Part shown: in pieces, positions 17,415-27,305 of the stretch
How positions within the stretch are numbered: position 1 is the first letter of the stretch
Layout: each line of letters opens with the position of its first letter
DNA from: an uncultured Oscillospiraceae bacterium
GTDB lineage: Bacteria > Bacillota > Clostridia > Oscillospirales > Acutalibacteraceae
Length of the DNA stretch: 64,000 nucleotides
Assembly (NCBI GenBank): GCA_900552265.1
Contig: URZE01000002.1
Coordinates: 180,923-244,922, forward strand
Direction: 5' to 3'
Notes under the pieces: model-generated
The model's input: only the letters and a program-made list of their open reading frames with translations
Database searches by the model: none
Told to the model about the DNA's origin: nothing
Made by a program: the position numbers and the translations under genes

Positions 17415-17505
17415 TAATTTTTATTTATTTTATATTAAATAAATTTTTGGATATGAATTTTTTTGCTGTTTTTTGGGAAACTACCTGTATAAGGAGTGGT
17501 AAATA

Positions 17506-18270
17506 ATGAATAAACAGAAAAATTCAAAAATGTTGAAAAATGAATCCAAAAAAGATAATTCTTCTGAAAATACTTCTACGGGAAGCGAAAAACAATATGA
17601 AAGGATTCAAAATATAGGGTCGGTAATAACGTCATCAAGTAAGAGAAAAATTTACTGTTTAACAATAATCGGACAGATAGAGGGGCATACGTACCTTCCT
17701 GAGGAAAATAAAACCACAAAATACGAACATGTTATTCCGGAGCTTGTTGCAATAGAAGAAGATCCGGAAATAGATGGATTGTTGCTTTTGCTTAACACCG
17801 TGGGAGGAGACATAGAAGCAGGACTTGCCATGGCGGAGTTAATTTCAGGAATGAGTAAACCTACAGTTTCAATGGTAATAGGTGGGGGACATTCCATAGG
17901 TGTTCCGCTTGCGGTGTGTGCAGATGAATCTTTTATAGCTCGTTCGGCGACAATGACTGTGCATCCGGTAAGGACTGGTGGTACTACAGTTGGAGTACCG
18001 CAATCTTTTGAATATTTTAAAAGGATGCAAAAGCGTATTGCGGATTTTGTTGTTTCCAATTCAAATATATCGGAAAAGAGATTTTATGAACTTTGTATGA
18101 ATACAGAGGAATTGGTTTTGGATATCGGTTCAGTGGTTGAAGGAGAGCAAGCTGTTAAAGAAGGATTGATTGATAATGTAGGAACGTTATCAGAAGCTAT
18201 AGCGTGCCTTTATGATCACATAGATAAGAGATCAAAGTCGAAATCACGAACAAAAAAGAAAAATTCATAA
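17506..18270 (+). CDS. tepA: ClpP-fold protease TepA
   Basis: A 254-residue ClpP-family serine peptidase of the TepA (translocation-enhancing protein) branch. A polar N-terminus of about 40 residues precedes the crotonase-like fold. LLLLNTVGGDIEAGLAMAEL, the nucleophile loop GGGHSIGVPLA and the histidine in MTVHPVR are visible. A lysine-rich C-terminus ends the protein. In Clostridia and Bacilli tepA lies just upstream of ftsK/spoIIIE, as here with uppP between. It is thought to degrade exported or spore-related peptides; the exact substrate is not known. The ribosome site AAGGAGTGG supports ATG 17506. Confidence 0.87.
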   Translation: MNKQKNSKMLKNESKKDNSSENTSTGSEKQYERIQNIGSVITSSSKRKIYCLTIIGQIEGHTYLPEENKTTKYEHVIPELVAIEEDPEIDGLLLLLNTVGGDIEAGLAMAELISGMSKPTVSMVIGGGHSIGVPLAVCADESFIARSATMTVHPVRTGGTTVGVPQSFEYFKRMQKRIADFVVSNSNISEKRFYELCMNTEELVLDIGSVVEGEQAVKEGLIDNVGTLSEAIACLYDHIDKRSKSKSRTKKKNS

Positions 18271-18321
18271 TTTCAGTTAATCCGTAGGAAAGAGAATACG
18301 ACATTTGTTGGTTATAAAAAT

Positions 18322-18372
18322 CACCGTAAAAGTAATAAAAAGGTAAATTTTGAGACAATTGCTTTTGCGGTG
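18322..18372 (+). terminator. Hairpin terminator after tepA
   Basis: CACCGTAAAAGTAAT pairs with ATTGCTTTTGCGGTG: 15 positions including two G-T wobbles, with a 21-nt loop. A broken T tail follows. An extended -10 (TGATATAAT, 18391-18399) downstream probably starts the uppP transcript. Confidence 0.65.
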
Positions 18373-18475
18373 TAAATTTATTTTGAAGTTTGATATAATT
18401 GAAATTTAGGCGTGTACATATAAATTTATTATATTCGATTAAAAAAATCGGAAAATCGGTAAGGAGTACATATTA

Positions 18476-19426
18476 ATGAATATTTTAGATGCAGTTATTC
18501 AAGGAATAGTTCAAGGTCTTACGGAGTTTTTACCTATTTCCAGCAGCGGACACCTGCTTATGGCTCAGCATGTTTTGGGAGTTAGAGAAAATAATTTATT
18601 TTTTAACGTAATGTTGCATATAGGAACTTTGGCGGCAGTTTTAGCTGTTTATTACAAGACGGTCTGGAATTTAATTAAAGCTTTTTTTGAAATTGTAAGA
18701 AATATTGTTACAGGTAAATTTAATTTTAAAAAGTTAACGGAATATCAAAATCTTGTAATAATGCTTGTAATAGGGTTGGTACCGCTTTTTTTACTTTTTT
18801 TGCCCGTACCGGGAAGTGGAACGAATATAAAAGGTGTGGCTGAAGAATTAGCGAGCGATAAAAACATAATAATGGTAGGAGTATCATTGCTTATTACCTG
18901 CGTTCTTTTAAAAATGGGAATCAATCATAGAAAAAGTGCAAAATTTAATTATGCTTACCTTGATTCGAATAATAACAAAAGAGTGTGGGATGGAAGAACT
19001 CGTTTAAACGTTATGGATGCAGTGTGGATAGGTGTAACGCAGGTTGTAGCTTCGATATTTCCTGGAATATCTCGTTCCGGTTCTACTCTTTCGACAGGTC
19101 TTTTAAGAGGAATCAGCAAACAAACTGCATTGGATTATTCGTTTATACTTGGAATTCCTGCAATAATGGCTGCAGCTGCCGTTGAGCTTAAAGATGCGGC
19201 AAAAGCAGGAGCAATGTCGTCGGTGGGAATGGTTCCGGTAATTGTGGGTATGGTTGTTTCCGCAATTGTGGGATTTTTATCAATTAAACTTTTTAAATGG
19301 CTTTTAAAAACAGACAAAATGATGGTGTTTGTTGTGTATACTTTCGTTGTAGGAATGGCGGCGATAGTGGTAGGAATAATAGAACGGTGTATGGGAGTTA
19401 ATATTTTTACCGGATTTTCACTGTAA
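18476..19426 (+). CDS. uppP: Undecaprenyl-diphosphatase (UppP/BacA)
   Basis: Membrane phosphatase that recycles the undecaprenyl carrier for cell-wall synthesis and gives bacitracin tolerance. The 316 residues form about eight spans. Both active-site blocks are present: QGLTEFLPISSSGHL at residues 13-27 and FPGISRSGSTLSTGLLRGI near 195. TAAGGAGTAC precedes the ATG. It is longer than the Escherichia coli protein because of an insert around residues 125-175 (TNIKGVAEELASDKN, then SAKFNYAYLDSNNNK). The ftsK gene follows after 14 bases. Confidence 0.93.
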   Translation: MNILDAVIQGIVQGLTEFLPISSSGHLLMAQHVLGVRENNLFFNVMLHIGTLAAVLAVYYKTVWNLIKAFFEIVRNIVTGKFNFKKLTEYQNLVIMLVIGLVPLFLLFLPVPGSGTNIKGVAEELASDKNIIMVGVSLLITCVLLKMGINHRKSAKFNYAYLDSNNNKRVWDGRTRLNVMDAVWIGVTQVVASIFPGISRSGSTLSTGLLRGISKQTALDYSFILGIPAIMAAAAVELKDAAKAGAMSSVGMVPVIVGMVVSAIVGFLSIKLFKWLLKTDKMMVFVVYTFVVGMAAIVVGIIERCMGVNIFTGFSL

Positions 19427-19440
19427 AGGAATGAGTTTAA

Positions 19441-21804
19441 ATGAAAAAAAGCAGCGTTAATTCTGCAAGAAAGAAGAAAGTGAAGAAAAGCACTTCAAAA
19501 CTTACAAATAAATCAAGAGGTCCACTCGGATCGGTTATTCTCTTCAGTATTGCGTTGATATTGTTTTTTTTGGTGATCGTTCCGGGAGAAAATATATGGC
19601 TTTGGACGCATAATTTTATATTTGGGCTGTTTGGAGTGTGCTCTATATTGTGGCCGATATTGCTTTTGTGCGTATCGGTTTTGGATTCTTTGGGAAAAAC
19701 GGGACCAAGTATTAAATCAAAGCTTATAATGTCTTCTGTTACTATTATTTTTTGCTGTTCTCTTTTTTACGTTTTTTCCTTAAAGACGAGTCAGGGAGAT
19801 TTTACGGAAAGATTTAATTATATACTCGATCAGTATAAATCAGGTGCTCTCAATAAAAGTTCCGGACTTTTTGGAGCGGTGATGGGAGTACCGATTGTTT
19901 GGGCATTCGGCATTGCGGGAGCAAGAATTACCAATGTAATAGCAATTTTTTTGTGTGTCATGTTCTTGACCGGAGCAGGGTTGATGGAGTTTTTCGGAAT
20001 ATTTTCAAAACCGGCTAAAGTCATAAAAAACAAAATTGAGGATAAAACTGAGGAAATTAAAAATCGTAAAGATTCAAAAATAGATATTGATATAGGCACT
20101 TCGGAAAAAAGTGTAAAATCGGAATCCGTTTTTCCCGATACGACTAAGATATTTTCAAAAAATGCTGATAAACAAGAAGAAGAGGATATCTCTAAAGTTA
20201 CCGAAAAGTTTATGCTAAAGAAAAAATCTGAGAATGCTTCCGAAAAAGTGTCTGATCAAGACGCAAATTCTATTGTGTCGGAACTTGAAAACTCATCAAA
20301 AAATTCTGACAGTTCAAACAGTTATGAATTTCCGCCTCTTGAAATGCTTAATAAATCGGACAACCCTCATGAAGGAGATATAACCACAGAACTTAATAAC
20401 AACGGTAAAATGCTTGTAGATATATTGAAAAGTTTTAACGTACAGACAAAAATTATAGACATAAGTAGAGGTCCGGCGGTGACCAGATACGAATTACAAC
20501 CTGCGTCAGGAGTAAAAATAAGCAAAATAACAACTCTTTCTGACGATATAGCACTCAATCTGGCTTCGTCAGGTGTAAGAATTGAAGCTCCCATTCCGGG
20601 CAAAGCGGCTGTGGGAGTAGAGATTCCAAATAAAGTTGTCAGTGTTGTTAAAATGAGGGAATTAATTTCTTCGAAAAAATTTACGTCGTCAAAGAGTAAA
20701 CTTACAGTTGTCCTTGGTAGAGATATTTCGGGTGAAATAATGACGGCAGATCTTGCAAAGATGCCGCATTTGCTCATAGCAGGTTCTACAGGTTCAGGTA
20801 AATCGGTATGTATAAATTCTTTCATAATAAGTTTACTTTACAATGCCAGACCCGATGAAGTAAAACTCCTTATGATAGACCCGAAAGTAGTAGAACTCGG
20901 AGTATATAATGGTATACCGCACCTTCTTGTGCCCGTTGTTACTGATCCAAGAAAAGCAGCCGGTGCATTAGGTTGGGCAGTAAATGAAATGTTAAGCCGT
21001 TACAAAAGATTTGCGGAAAACAACGTAAGAGATTTGGATTCTTATAATGACTTGATAGAGCGTAACCCTTGTCTTACCGATAAAGAGGGAGAAGTTCTTG
21101 AAAAGATGCCCCAGATAGTCATAATAATAGATGAACTTTCTGACCTTATGATGGCGGCTCCGAATGAAGTCGAGGATTATATATGTCGTTTGGCTCAAAT
21201 GGCACGTGCTGCTGGAATGCACCTTGTTATAGCTACTCAGCGCCCATCAGTTGACGTTATTACCGGTATAATAAAGGCGAATATTCCGAGTCGTATTGCT
21301 TTGGCGGTTTCGTCTCAGATAGATTCGAGAACGATATTGGACATGAGCGGCGCAGAAAAACTGTTGGGACGTGGTGATATGTTGTTTTCACCGGTAGGTT
21401 CTCCGAAACCTATTCGAGTTCAAGGATGTTATGTAACGGACAGAGAGATTGAAAAGATAGTAGAATTTATAAAAAGCTCTCAAAAAACCGAGTACGATTC
21501 CAAAGTAGCTGCAGAAATAGAAAAGAATGCAACTTCAGACAATTCCAAAGGTGCTGATACTCACTCTGGAGAGGATTCTTCAGATCCAATGATGAATGAA
21601 GCTATTAAGTGCGTAGTAGAAGCAGGACAAGCTTCCACTTCACTTCTTCAAAGAAGGTTAAGAGTAGGATACGCAAGAGCCGGGAGACTTGTCGATGAAA
21701 TGGAACAAATGGGAATAGTCGGTCCGCACGAAGGCTCTAAGCCAAGACAAGTTCTAATAACTTATCAACAGTTTATGGAAATGAATATGAATCAACAAAA
21801 GTGA
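19441..21804 (+). CDS. ftsK: DNA translocase FtsK/SpoIIIE
   Basis: Septal DNA pump that moves chromosomes through the division or sporulation septum. 787 residues: about four membrane spans in the first 180, a long acidic linker (about 200-310), then the motor. The Walker A is AGSTGSGKSVC, Walker B is IVIIIDELSDLMM, and ATQRPSVDVITGIIKAN is the sensor region. The C-terminal winged-helix gamma domain (EAGQASTSLLQRRLRVGYAR) recognises polar DNA sequences. The order tepA-uppP-ftsK makes SpoIIIE function likely, but a single gene may serve both division and sporulation. Confidence 0.94.
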   Translation: MKKSSVNSARKKKVKKSTSKLTNKSRGPLGSVILFSIALILFFLVIVPGENIWLWTHNFIFGLFGVCSILWPILLLCVSVLDSLGKTGPSIKSKLIMSSVTIIFCCSLFYVFSLKTSQGDFTERFNYILDQYKSGALNKSSGLFGAVMGVPIVWAFGIAGARITNVIAIFLCVMFLTGAGLMEFFGIFSKPAKVIKNKIEDKTEEIKNRKDSKIDIDIGTSEKSVKSESVFPDTTKIFSKNADKQEEEDISKVTEKFMLKKKSENASEKVSDQDANSIVSELENSSKNSDSSNSYEFPPLEMLNKSDNPHEGDITTELNNNGKMLVDILKSFNVQTKIIDISRGPAVTRYELQPASGVKISKITTLSDDIALNLASSGVRIEAPIPGKAAVGVEIPNKVVSVVKMRELISSKKFTSSKSKLTVVLGRDISGEIMTADLAKMPHLLIAGSTGSGKSVCINSFIISLLYNARPDEVKLLMIDPKVVELGVYNGIPHLLVPVVTDPRKAAGALGWAVNEMLSRYKRFAENNVRDLDSYNDLIERNPCLTDKEGEVLEKMPQIVIIIDELSDLMMAAPNEVEDYICRLAQMARAAGMHLVIATQRPSVDVITGIIKANIPSRIALAVSSQIDSRTILDMSGAEKLLGRGDMLFSPVGSPKPIRVQGCYVTDREIEKIVEFIKSSQKTEYDSKVAAEIEKNATSDNSKGADTHSGEDSSDPMMNEAIKCVVEAGQASTSLLQRRLRVGYARAGRLVDEMEQMGIVGPHEGSKPRQVLITYQQFMEMNMNQQK

Positions 21805-21814
21805 GGGATTGTTT

Positions 21815-22753
21815 ATGAAACCTTTTAAAAAGCAAAAATTTGGTTACTGGTTTTCTGCTGTAGTATTTTTATGTTTTGCATTAATTTTGGGTTTTGCCAA
21901 ATTTAATAAATTTAAGCTGAACAGTCTTAATGATTCAATTCAAAATTCAGGAAGTCAAATAAATTCCACTGAAGTTAACGAGATTCAAAATGAAAACATG
22001 ACGGTTCATTTTTTAAATGTTGGAAAAGCTGACTGTTGTTACATAAAATGTAAGGATAAAAATATTTTGATTGATGCAGCAGATAAAGAACCAACTGACG
22101 TTGTTACGGAATATTTGGAGCGCCAAAAAGTTGATAAATTGGATTTGGTTGTGGTTTCGCACCCTCATCGTGATCATATTGGTCAGATGAGTAAAGTTAT
22201 AGAAAAATTTCAGATTGATAAATTTATAGCTGCAAAAGTTCCGAACGATATTGTTCCGACTTCTACGACTTATGAAAAGATGCTTAAAGCACTGGAGAAG
22301 AAAAATATGAAGATAAAGTATGTGGTAAGCGGAGACAATTTTGAAATAGGAGATTTGAAAATTGAGATTTTAGGTCCTGTGAATGATCATAGTAATTTAA
22401 ACAGTAATTCAGTGGTTATGAAGATAAAATATGGTGACGTAAGTTTTATGTTTACTGGAGATGCTGAAATAAACGAAGAAAAAGATATCATAAAGTCTAA
22501 TGCGGATTTGCAGTCAACGGTACTTAAAGTAGGACATCACGGAAGTAAAACTTCAAGTTCTTATAATTTTTTGAGAAAAATAAAACCGGAATATGCTGTA
22601 ATTTCAGTAGGACCTGACAAAAGTAATCTTCCGAAAAAAATTATACTTGAAAGACTTGGAAAGTTTTGTGAAAAAATTTATAGGACTGATGAAAAAGGTA
22701 CGATTATATTCAAAACCGACGGAAAAAGTATAAAAGTGGAAACAGAGAAATAA
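21815..22753 (+). CDS. ComEC-like metallo-beta-lactamase-fold hydrolase, membrane-anchored
   Basis: 312 residues from ATG 21815, seven bases after GAGGG. An uncleaved signal or anchor occupies residues 10-33. The metallo-hydrolase fold has VVVSHPHRDHIGQM, FMFTGDAEINEE and KVGHHGSKTSSSY. The pattern equals the C-terminal hydrolase domain of the competence protein ComEC, here as a stand-alone surface protein without the channel. Such proteins often pair with a DUF3006 gene, and one follows directly. A nuclease role on extracellular DNA is plausible; substrate unknown. Confidence 0.87.
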   Translation: MKPFKKQKFGYWFSAVVFLCFALILGFAKFNKFKLNSLNDSIQNSGSQINSTEVNEIQNENMTVHFLNVGKADCCYIKCKDKNILIDAADKEPTDVVTEYLERQKVDKLDLVVVSHPHRDHIGQMSKVIEKFQIDKFIAAKVPNDIVPTSTTYEKMLKALEKKNMKIKYVVSGDNFEIGDLKIEILGPVNDHSNLNSNSVVMKIKYGDVSFMFTGDAEINEEKDIIKSNADLQSTVLKVGHHGSKTSSSYNFLRKIKPEYAVISVGPDKSNLPKKIILERLGKFCEKIYRTDEKGTIIFKTDGKSIKVETEK

Positions 22754-22775
22754 AATTTTAAGGACGTGATTTAAT

Positions 22776-22991
22776 TTGGATTTTTTGTCTGTGGATAGGA
22801 TTGAAAAGGATTATTTGGTATGTGAAAATCAAGATGAAGAGATTAAAATAATTCCTTTTAAAAAGTTGGACGAGAATATATCCGAGGGAAGCGTCGTGTA
22901 TGTAGATAAAAATGGAAACGTAAAACTTGACAGAGAAAAAACGGAGAAAAGAAAAAAACTAATACTTGAGCTTCAAAATAAGCTTCGGTAA
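22776..22991 (+). CDS. DUF3006-type small protein
   Basis: 71 residues with the opening SVDRIEKDYLVCENQDEEI and the beta-rich body that I associate with DUF3006, a family usually next to ComEC-like hydrolases. The TTG start at 22776 is preceded by AAGGACGTG. A GTG five codons in is an alternative. A terminator hairpin follows within 60 bases. Function unknown; it may bind or regulate the neighbouring hydrolase. Confidence 0.75.
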   Translation: MDFLSVDRIEKDYLVCENQDEEIKIIPFKKLDENISEGSVVYVDKNGNVKLDREKTEKRKKLILELQNKLR

Positions 22992-23045
22992 ATATTTAAG
23001 ATATACAAAATATCAAAAAATTTTACATAAGATAAATGTTGGTTT

Positions 23046-23079
23046 AATATGTTTGCTTTTAGGAGCAAGCATATTTTTT
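23046..23079 (+). terminator. Intrinsic terminator before kimA
   Basis: AATATGTTTGCT pairs with AGCAAGCATATT (12 pairs, one G-T) around TTTAGG, then a T run. It ends the hydrolase/DUF3006 transcript and means kimA needs its own promoter. Confidence 0.85.
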
Positions 23080-23168
23080 ATAATTTTAAAAAATATTTTG
23101 TATTTTGTTGATTTTATGATAATATTGTTACCGAAACACAAGACGTTAATATTGAAAATGGAGAAGAT

Positions 23169-25073
23169 GTGATTGTGAATAGTTTAAAAAATTTAAAAAA
23201 ATTACTCTTAGGTTCAGCACTCAAAGATGACCAACTAAAAGATGAAAAACTTTCAAGACTTTGGGGACTTCCTATAATGGCAAGTGACGCTGTGTCTTCA
23301 GTTGCATATGCCGTGGAAGAGATCCTTATGGCACTAGTTCCTGCATTGGGAATTATGGCGGTAAACTATGTCGGTATGGTGAGTATTCCGATTATAGTTT
23401 TGCTTTTGATACTTATTTTTTCATATTCCCAGATAATCAACCATTATCCAAACGGCGGGGGAGCATATGTAGTAGCAAAAGAAAATTTCGGGAAAAAAGC
23501 TTCACTTCTTGCAGCAACGTGCCTTGTGATAGATTATATAATGACAGTAGCAGTCAGCGTTTCGTCGTCTACGGCTGCAATTTTAGCTGTTTATCCGGCT
23601 TTGGAACCTTACAGAATAATAATTTCACTTCTTTGCGTCGGAGCAATAACGCTTGTTAATTTACGTGGTATAGGTGAATCTTCTAAAGTTTTTGGAATAC
23701 CTACTTATGTGTTTATATTTTCGATGTTTTCACTCATAATTACAGGATTTGTGGGATTTTTCAATCATTCTTTAATGCCTATAAATTATACTCCGGAACA
23801 AATTTCAAGTCTTACTTCAAATTCCATGAATACGATGACAATAGCATTGTTCTTGTGTGCGTTTTCTTCAGGATGTTCTGCTTTGACAGGAGTTGAAGCA
23901 GTAAGTAATGCGATACCCAGTTTTAAGGAACCATCTCAGAAAACAGCAAAACAAGTTCTTTTTATGCTTGGCGGAATAATAGTTTTCATATTTGGAGGAA
24001 CGAGTTTTTTGGCAACTTCTCTGAGAGTAATGCCTCTTACCGATAAAACGGTTTTATCACAAATGGCTTCTGCGATTTTCGGTAACGGTATAATGTTTTA
24101 TATTTTACAATTCACAACTTCACTTATTCTTCTTCTTGCGGCGAATACGTCTTACAGCGGTTTACCGATACTTCTTTCCATACTTGCCAAAGATAGATAT
24201 ATGCCCAGACAGTTTTCTCAAAGAGGCACGAAATTGAGTTTTTCAAATGGGATAATGTTTATATTTATAACAAGTTCACTTCTTCTTATAGCGTTCAATG
24301 CAGATACACATCGTTTAATACCGTTTTATTCGGTGGGAGTATTTGTTTCGTTTACGATATCCCAATTTGGTATGTTTGTGAAATGGATAAGAACAAAAGA
24401 AAAAGGTTGGCAGTATAAATCTCTTATAAACGGATTTGGAGCTTTGGTTACATTTGTAGGTTCGATAGTTGTATTTACGACTAAATTTACTCATGGCGCA
24501 TGGGCACTCCTGATAGCGGCTCCTATATTGATGTGGTTTATGTCGGAAACTCACAAGCACTATTTTAGATTTTTAAAAGGAATAAGTATTCTCGGTTATA
24601 ATTACGAATACAAACCCAGTACCAGTAATGATTCTCTTCCGTGCGTAGTACTTATAAATAAAATGAATAGAGCGGCTCTTAAAACATTTGACTATGCTAA
24701 TAAAATAACTTCAAATGTAACTGCACTTCATATTTCAGTTTCCAGTACCGAAACGGAAAGATTGAAAAAACAATGGCAGGATTTAAAAATAGATGTTCCG
24801 TTAACAGTCATTTACACTCCATATCGTGATATAATAACTCCGATAGAAGATTATATTTCTTCTCAGGAAGAAAAACTTAAAGACGGTGAAAATTTGACTG
24901 TTGTTCTTACTCGTATCTGTGGGAACGGTTGGAAAGATGCGATTTTTCACAATCAAACCACGTTTTTTATAGAAAAGGAATTACGAAAACATGAAAATGT
25001 AGCCACGGTTCTTGTTCCTTATTTTTACAGTAAACCAAAATCAATTATCAAAAAATTGACACAAAAATCTTAG
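23169..25073 (+). CDS. kimA: KimA-type (YdaO) potassium transporter, APC superfamily
   Basis: 634 residues, about twelve spans, then a cytosolic C-terminal domain of about 150 residues. Blocks matching Bacillus KimA/YdaO from memory are SDAVSSVAYAVEEILMAL, YPNGGGAYVVAKENFG, CAFSSGCSALTGVEAVSNAI and RYMPRQFSQRG. KimA imports K+ and in Bacillus is inhibited by c-di-AMP. A c-di-AMP phosphodiesterase gene (gdpP) is in this window. No c-di-AMP riboswitch is visible upstream. The start is GTG 23169 or GTG 23175 after GGAG. The superfamily is certain; the KimA assignment is strong but not tested by alignment. Confidence 0.85.
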   Translation: MIVNSLKNLKKLLLGSALKDDQLKDEKLSRLWGLPIMASDAVSSVAYAVEEILMALVPALGIMAVNYVGMVSIPIIVLLLILIFSYSQIINHYPNGGGAYVVAKENFGKKASLLAATCLVIDYIMTVAVSVSSSTAAILAVYPALEPYRIIISLLCVGAITLVNLRGIGESSKVFGIPTYVFIFSMFSLIITGFVGFFNHSLMPINYTPEQISSLTSNSMNTMTIALFLCAFSSGCSALTGVEAVSNAIPSFKEPSQKTAKQVLFMLGGIIVFIFGGTSFLATSLRVMPLTDKTVLSQMASAIFGNGIMFYILQFTTSLILLLAANTSYSGLPILLSILAKDRYMPRQFSQRGTKLSFSNGIMFIFITSSLLLIAFNADTHRLIPFYSVGVFVSFTISQFGMFVKWIRTKEKGWQYKSLINGFGALVTFVGSIVVFTTKFTHGAWALLIAAPILMWFMSETHKHYFRFLKGISILGYNYEYKPSTSNDSLPCVVLINKMNRAALKTFDYANKITSNVTALHISVSSTETERLKKQWQDLKIDVPLTVIYTPYRDIITPIEDYISSQEEKLKDGENLTVVLTRICGNGWKDAIFHNQTTFFIEKELRKHENVATVLVPYFYSKPKSIIKKLTQKS

Positions 25074-25089
25074 GAGGATGTCTTTTTAA

Positions 25090-26559
25090 GTGAAAAATAT
25101 TTTGAAAAATTTAGGATGTTTTTTTGCACTTGCTTTAATTTTTTCGGAGTTATGTTCCGTAAATGGCTTGAATTCGATAGATGAAATAAAACGTCGTGGA
25201 TATATAAAAGTTTCTACTAATGCTGAGTTTGAACCTTTTGAATATAAAGACGGAGATAAAATAGTAGGTATAGATGTAGATATTGCAAAAAAAATTGCAG
25301 AAAGCCTGGATGTTTCCACTGAGATAAATGACGTGTCTTTTGATGCGGTAACTTTGGAATTGAGCAGCGGAAACTGTGATCTTGCTATCGCTGCAATGAG
25401 TTATAGTGACGATAAGGCCGAGAATGTTGATTTTTCAGACACTTATTATTTTGCAAAACAGGCGATATTGGTTCCTGAAAACAGTAATATAACTTCAGGA
25501 GAACAGCTTAATGGAAAAAAATTGGGTGTAGCTCTCGGTTTTACAGGTGACAGTTATTGTACCGAAAACTTTTTAGATTCTGAAATAATCAGGTACAATA
25601 AAAGTTCTGATGCTGTTTTGGATTTGATGAACGGACGTGTAGATGCGGTTGTAGTGGATGATGCTCCGGCGAAAAAGCTCGTCAGACTTTCGGGAAATAA
25701 AGTCAAAATGCTCGACGAGTACCTTTTTGAAGAAGGGTATCGTATTGCTGTACCGAAAGGAAATACAGAACTTCTTGATTACATAAATTTAATGCTCAAG
25801 CAAATGCGTGATTCCAAAGAAATAGATAAAATAGTAAATAAATATGTTATTGAAGCAGGAACTCCAAGCCTTGACTTAGTAGGGCAGATTGATAATAATT
25901 TATTTTGCAAAAATCGTTATAAAATGATACTTGGAGGATTGCTTAATACTATTGGCATAACGGCAGCTGCTCTTGTAATTGGAATCTTTATAGGTCTTAT
26001 TGTTTCAATAGTTAAGGTAAGTAAAAGAAATGATATAGTATTCAAATTTTTTAAATTTCTTGCAACTATTTATCTTACAGTGATTAGAGGAACACCGGTA
26101 GTTGTACAACTGTTCGTTATATATTACCTTATACTTGCATCTACGGGATTAAGTAAAGTAACGGTTGCTATGATAGCATTCGGAATAAATTCAGGTGCAT
26201 ATGTTTCGGAGGTAATACGTTCGGGAATAATGTCTATAGATAACGGGCAGTATGAGGCTGGAAGATCGTTAGGACTCAGTTCAGGTCTTACAATGAGAAA
26301 AATAATATTACCTCAAGCATTTAAGAATATTTTACCGACTTTAGTTAATGAATTTATACAGCTTATAAAAGAAACATCTGTAGCCGGGTTTATAGGTGTT
26401 ATGGATTTGTCACGTGCGGGAGACATCATCAGGAGTCAAACATATGAACCTTTGGTACCGTTGATGACGGTTGCGCTTATATATCTCGTTATAGTGATGT
26501 TTACCACTTTGATTATGTCTTTTATAGAAAGGAAGCTGCGTGTAAGTGATAAGCGTTAA
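25090..26559 (+). CDS. Polar amino acid ABC transporter, fused binding protein and permease
   Basis: 489 residues in two parts. Residues 1-25 are a signal or anchor, and about 30-260 form a family 3 solute-binding domain (IKVSTNAEFEPFEYKDG, GFTGDSYCTENF). Residues about 275-485 are a permease with the motif VIRGTPVVVQLFVIYY and the EAA loop EAGRSLGLSSGLTMRKIILPQA reduced to its core. Fused GlnP-type proteins import glutamine or related amino acids in Gram-positive bacteria. The GTG start lies eleven bases after AGGAGG, which overlaps the kimA stop. It overlaps the ATPase gene by 14 bases. Confidence 0.92.
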   Translation: MKNILKNLGCFFALALIFSELCSVNGLNSIDEIKRRGYIKVSTNAEFEPFEYKDGDKIVGIDVDIAKKIAESLDVSTEINDVSFDAVTLELSSGNCDLAIAAMSYSDDKAENVDFSDTYYFAKQAILVPENSNITSGEQLNGKKLGVALGFTGDSYCTENFLDSEIIRYNKSSDAVLDLMNGRVDAVVVDDAPAKKLVRLSGNKVKMLDEYLFEEGYRIAVPKGNTELLDYINLMLKQMRDSKEIDKIVNKYVIEAGTPSLDLVGQIDNNLFCKNRYKMILGGLLNTIGITAAALVIGIFIGLIVSIVKVSKRNDIVFKFFKFLATIYLTVIRGTPVVVQLFVIYYLILASTGLSKVTVAMIAFGINSGAYVSEVIRSGIMSIDNGQYEAGRSLGLSSGLTMRKIILPQAFKNILPTLVNEFIQLIKETSVAGFIGVMDLSRAGDIIRSQTYEPLVPLMTVALIYLVIVMFTTLIMSFIERKLRVSDKR

Positions 26560-27280
26560 AAATCTTTATAAAGAATTTCATCAGGGAGAGAAAGTTTTAA
26601 GAATACTCAATGGAATAAATGTAGATATAAAAAAGGGAGAAAAAGTAGCTATTATAGGACCGTCAGGTTCAGGGAAAAGTACTTTTTTAAGATGTCTTAA
26701 CGGTCTTGAAACTCCTACGAGCGGTGAAATTGAGTTTGAAGGGAAAAGCATAATCGATAAAAAATGCGACATGGATGCTCTCAGAAAAGATATAGGGATG
26801 GTGTTTCAACATTTCAATTTATTTCCCCATCTCAATATTCTTAAAAATATAACACTTGCACCGATAACGCTTAAAATGTACTCTCAGAGAGATGCGGATA
26901 ATTTAGGATTGGCTCTTCTTGAAAAAGTAGGTCTCAGAGATAAAGCTTTTGATTACCCTGTAAGATTATCAGGAGGGCAAAAGCAGCGTGTTGCTATAAT
27001 ACGTTCACTCATAATGAATCCTAAAGTGATGCTTTTTGATGAACCTACATCTGCGTTGGATCCTGAAATGATTAAGGAAGTTATATCGGTAATGACGGAT
27101 ATTGCCAAACATGGAATGACCATGGTAGTGGTTACTCACGAAATGAGTTTTGTAAAAAATGCTGCAACTCGAGTTTTGTTTATGGATAACGGTAAAATAA
27201 TTGCCGATGAAACACCTGAAGAACTCTTTAATAATTGTCAAAATGTTCGAGTAAGTAAGTTTTTGAATAAATTGGTTTAG
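26546..27280 (+). CDS. glnQ: Polar amino acid ABC transporter ATPase
   Basis: 244 residues. Walker A GPSGSGKST, Q-loop GMVFQHFNLFPHLN, signature LSGGQKQR, Walker B VMLFDEPTSALDP, H-loop VVTHEM. It energises the fused binding protein/permease encoded just upstream and overlapping it. The GTG start is preceded by AAGGAAG. Glutamine is the likeliest substrate by family, but arginine, cystine or others cannot be excluded. Confidence 0.93.
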   Translation: MISVKNLYKEFHQGEKVLRILNGINVDIKKGEKVAIIGPSGSGKSTFLRCLNGLETPTSGEIEFEGKSIIDKKCDMDALRKDIGMVFQHFNLFPHLNILKNITLAPITLKMYSQRDADNLGLALLEKVGLRDKAFDYPVRLSGGQKQRVAIIRSLIMNPKVMLFDEPTSALDPEMIKEVISVMTDIAKHGMTMVVVTHEMSFVKNAATRVLFMDNGKIIADETPEELFNNCQNVRVSKFLNKLV

Positions 27281-27305
27281 AATTTTGAATTTAAAGGAAC
27301 GCTAT

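Noticed and set aside
22992..23168. c-di-AMP (ydaO) riboswitch upstream of kimA
   Set aside because: None of the conserved GC-rich core elements is visible; the space holds a terminator and AT-rich sequence.
22966..23172. Open frame of 68 codons with hydrophobic stretches between the DUF3006 gene and kimA
   Set aside because: It starts inside the DUF3006 gene with no ribosome site and contains the intrinsic terminator at 23046-23079.
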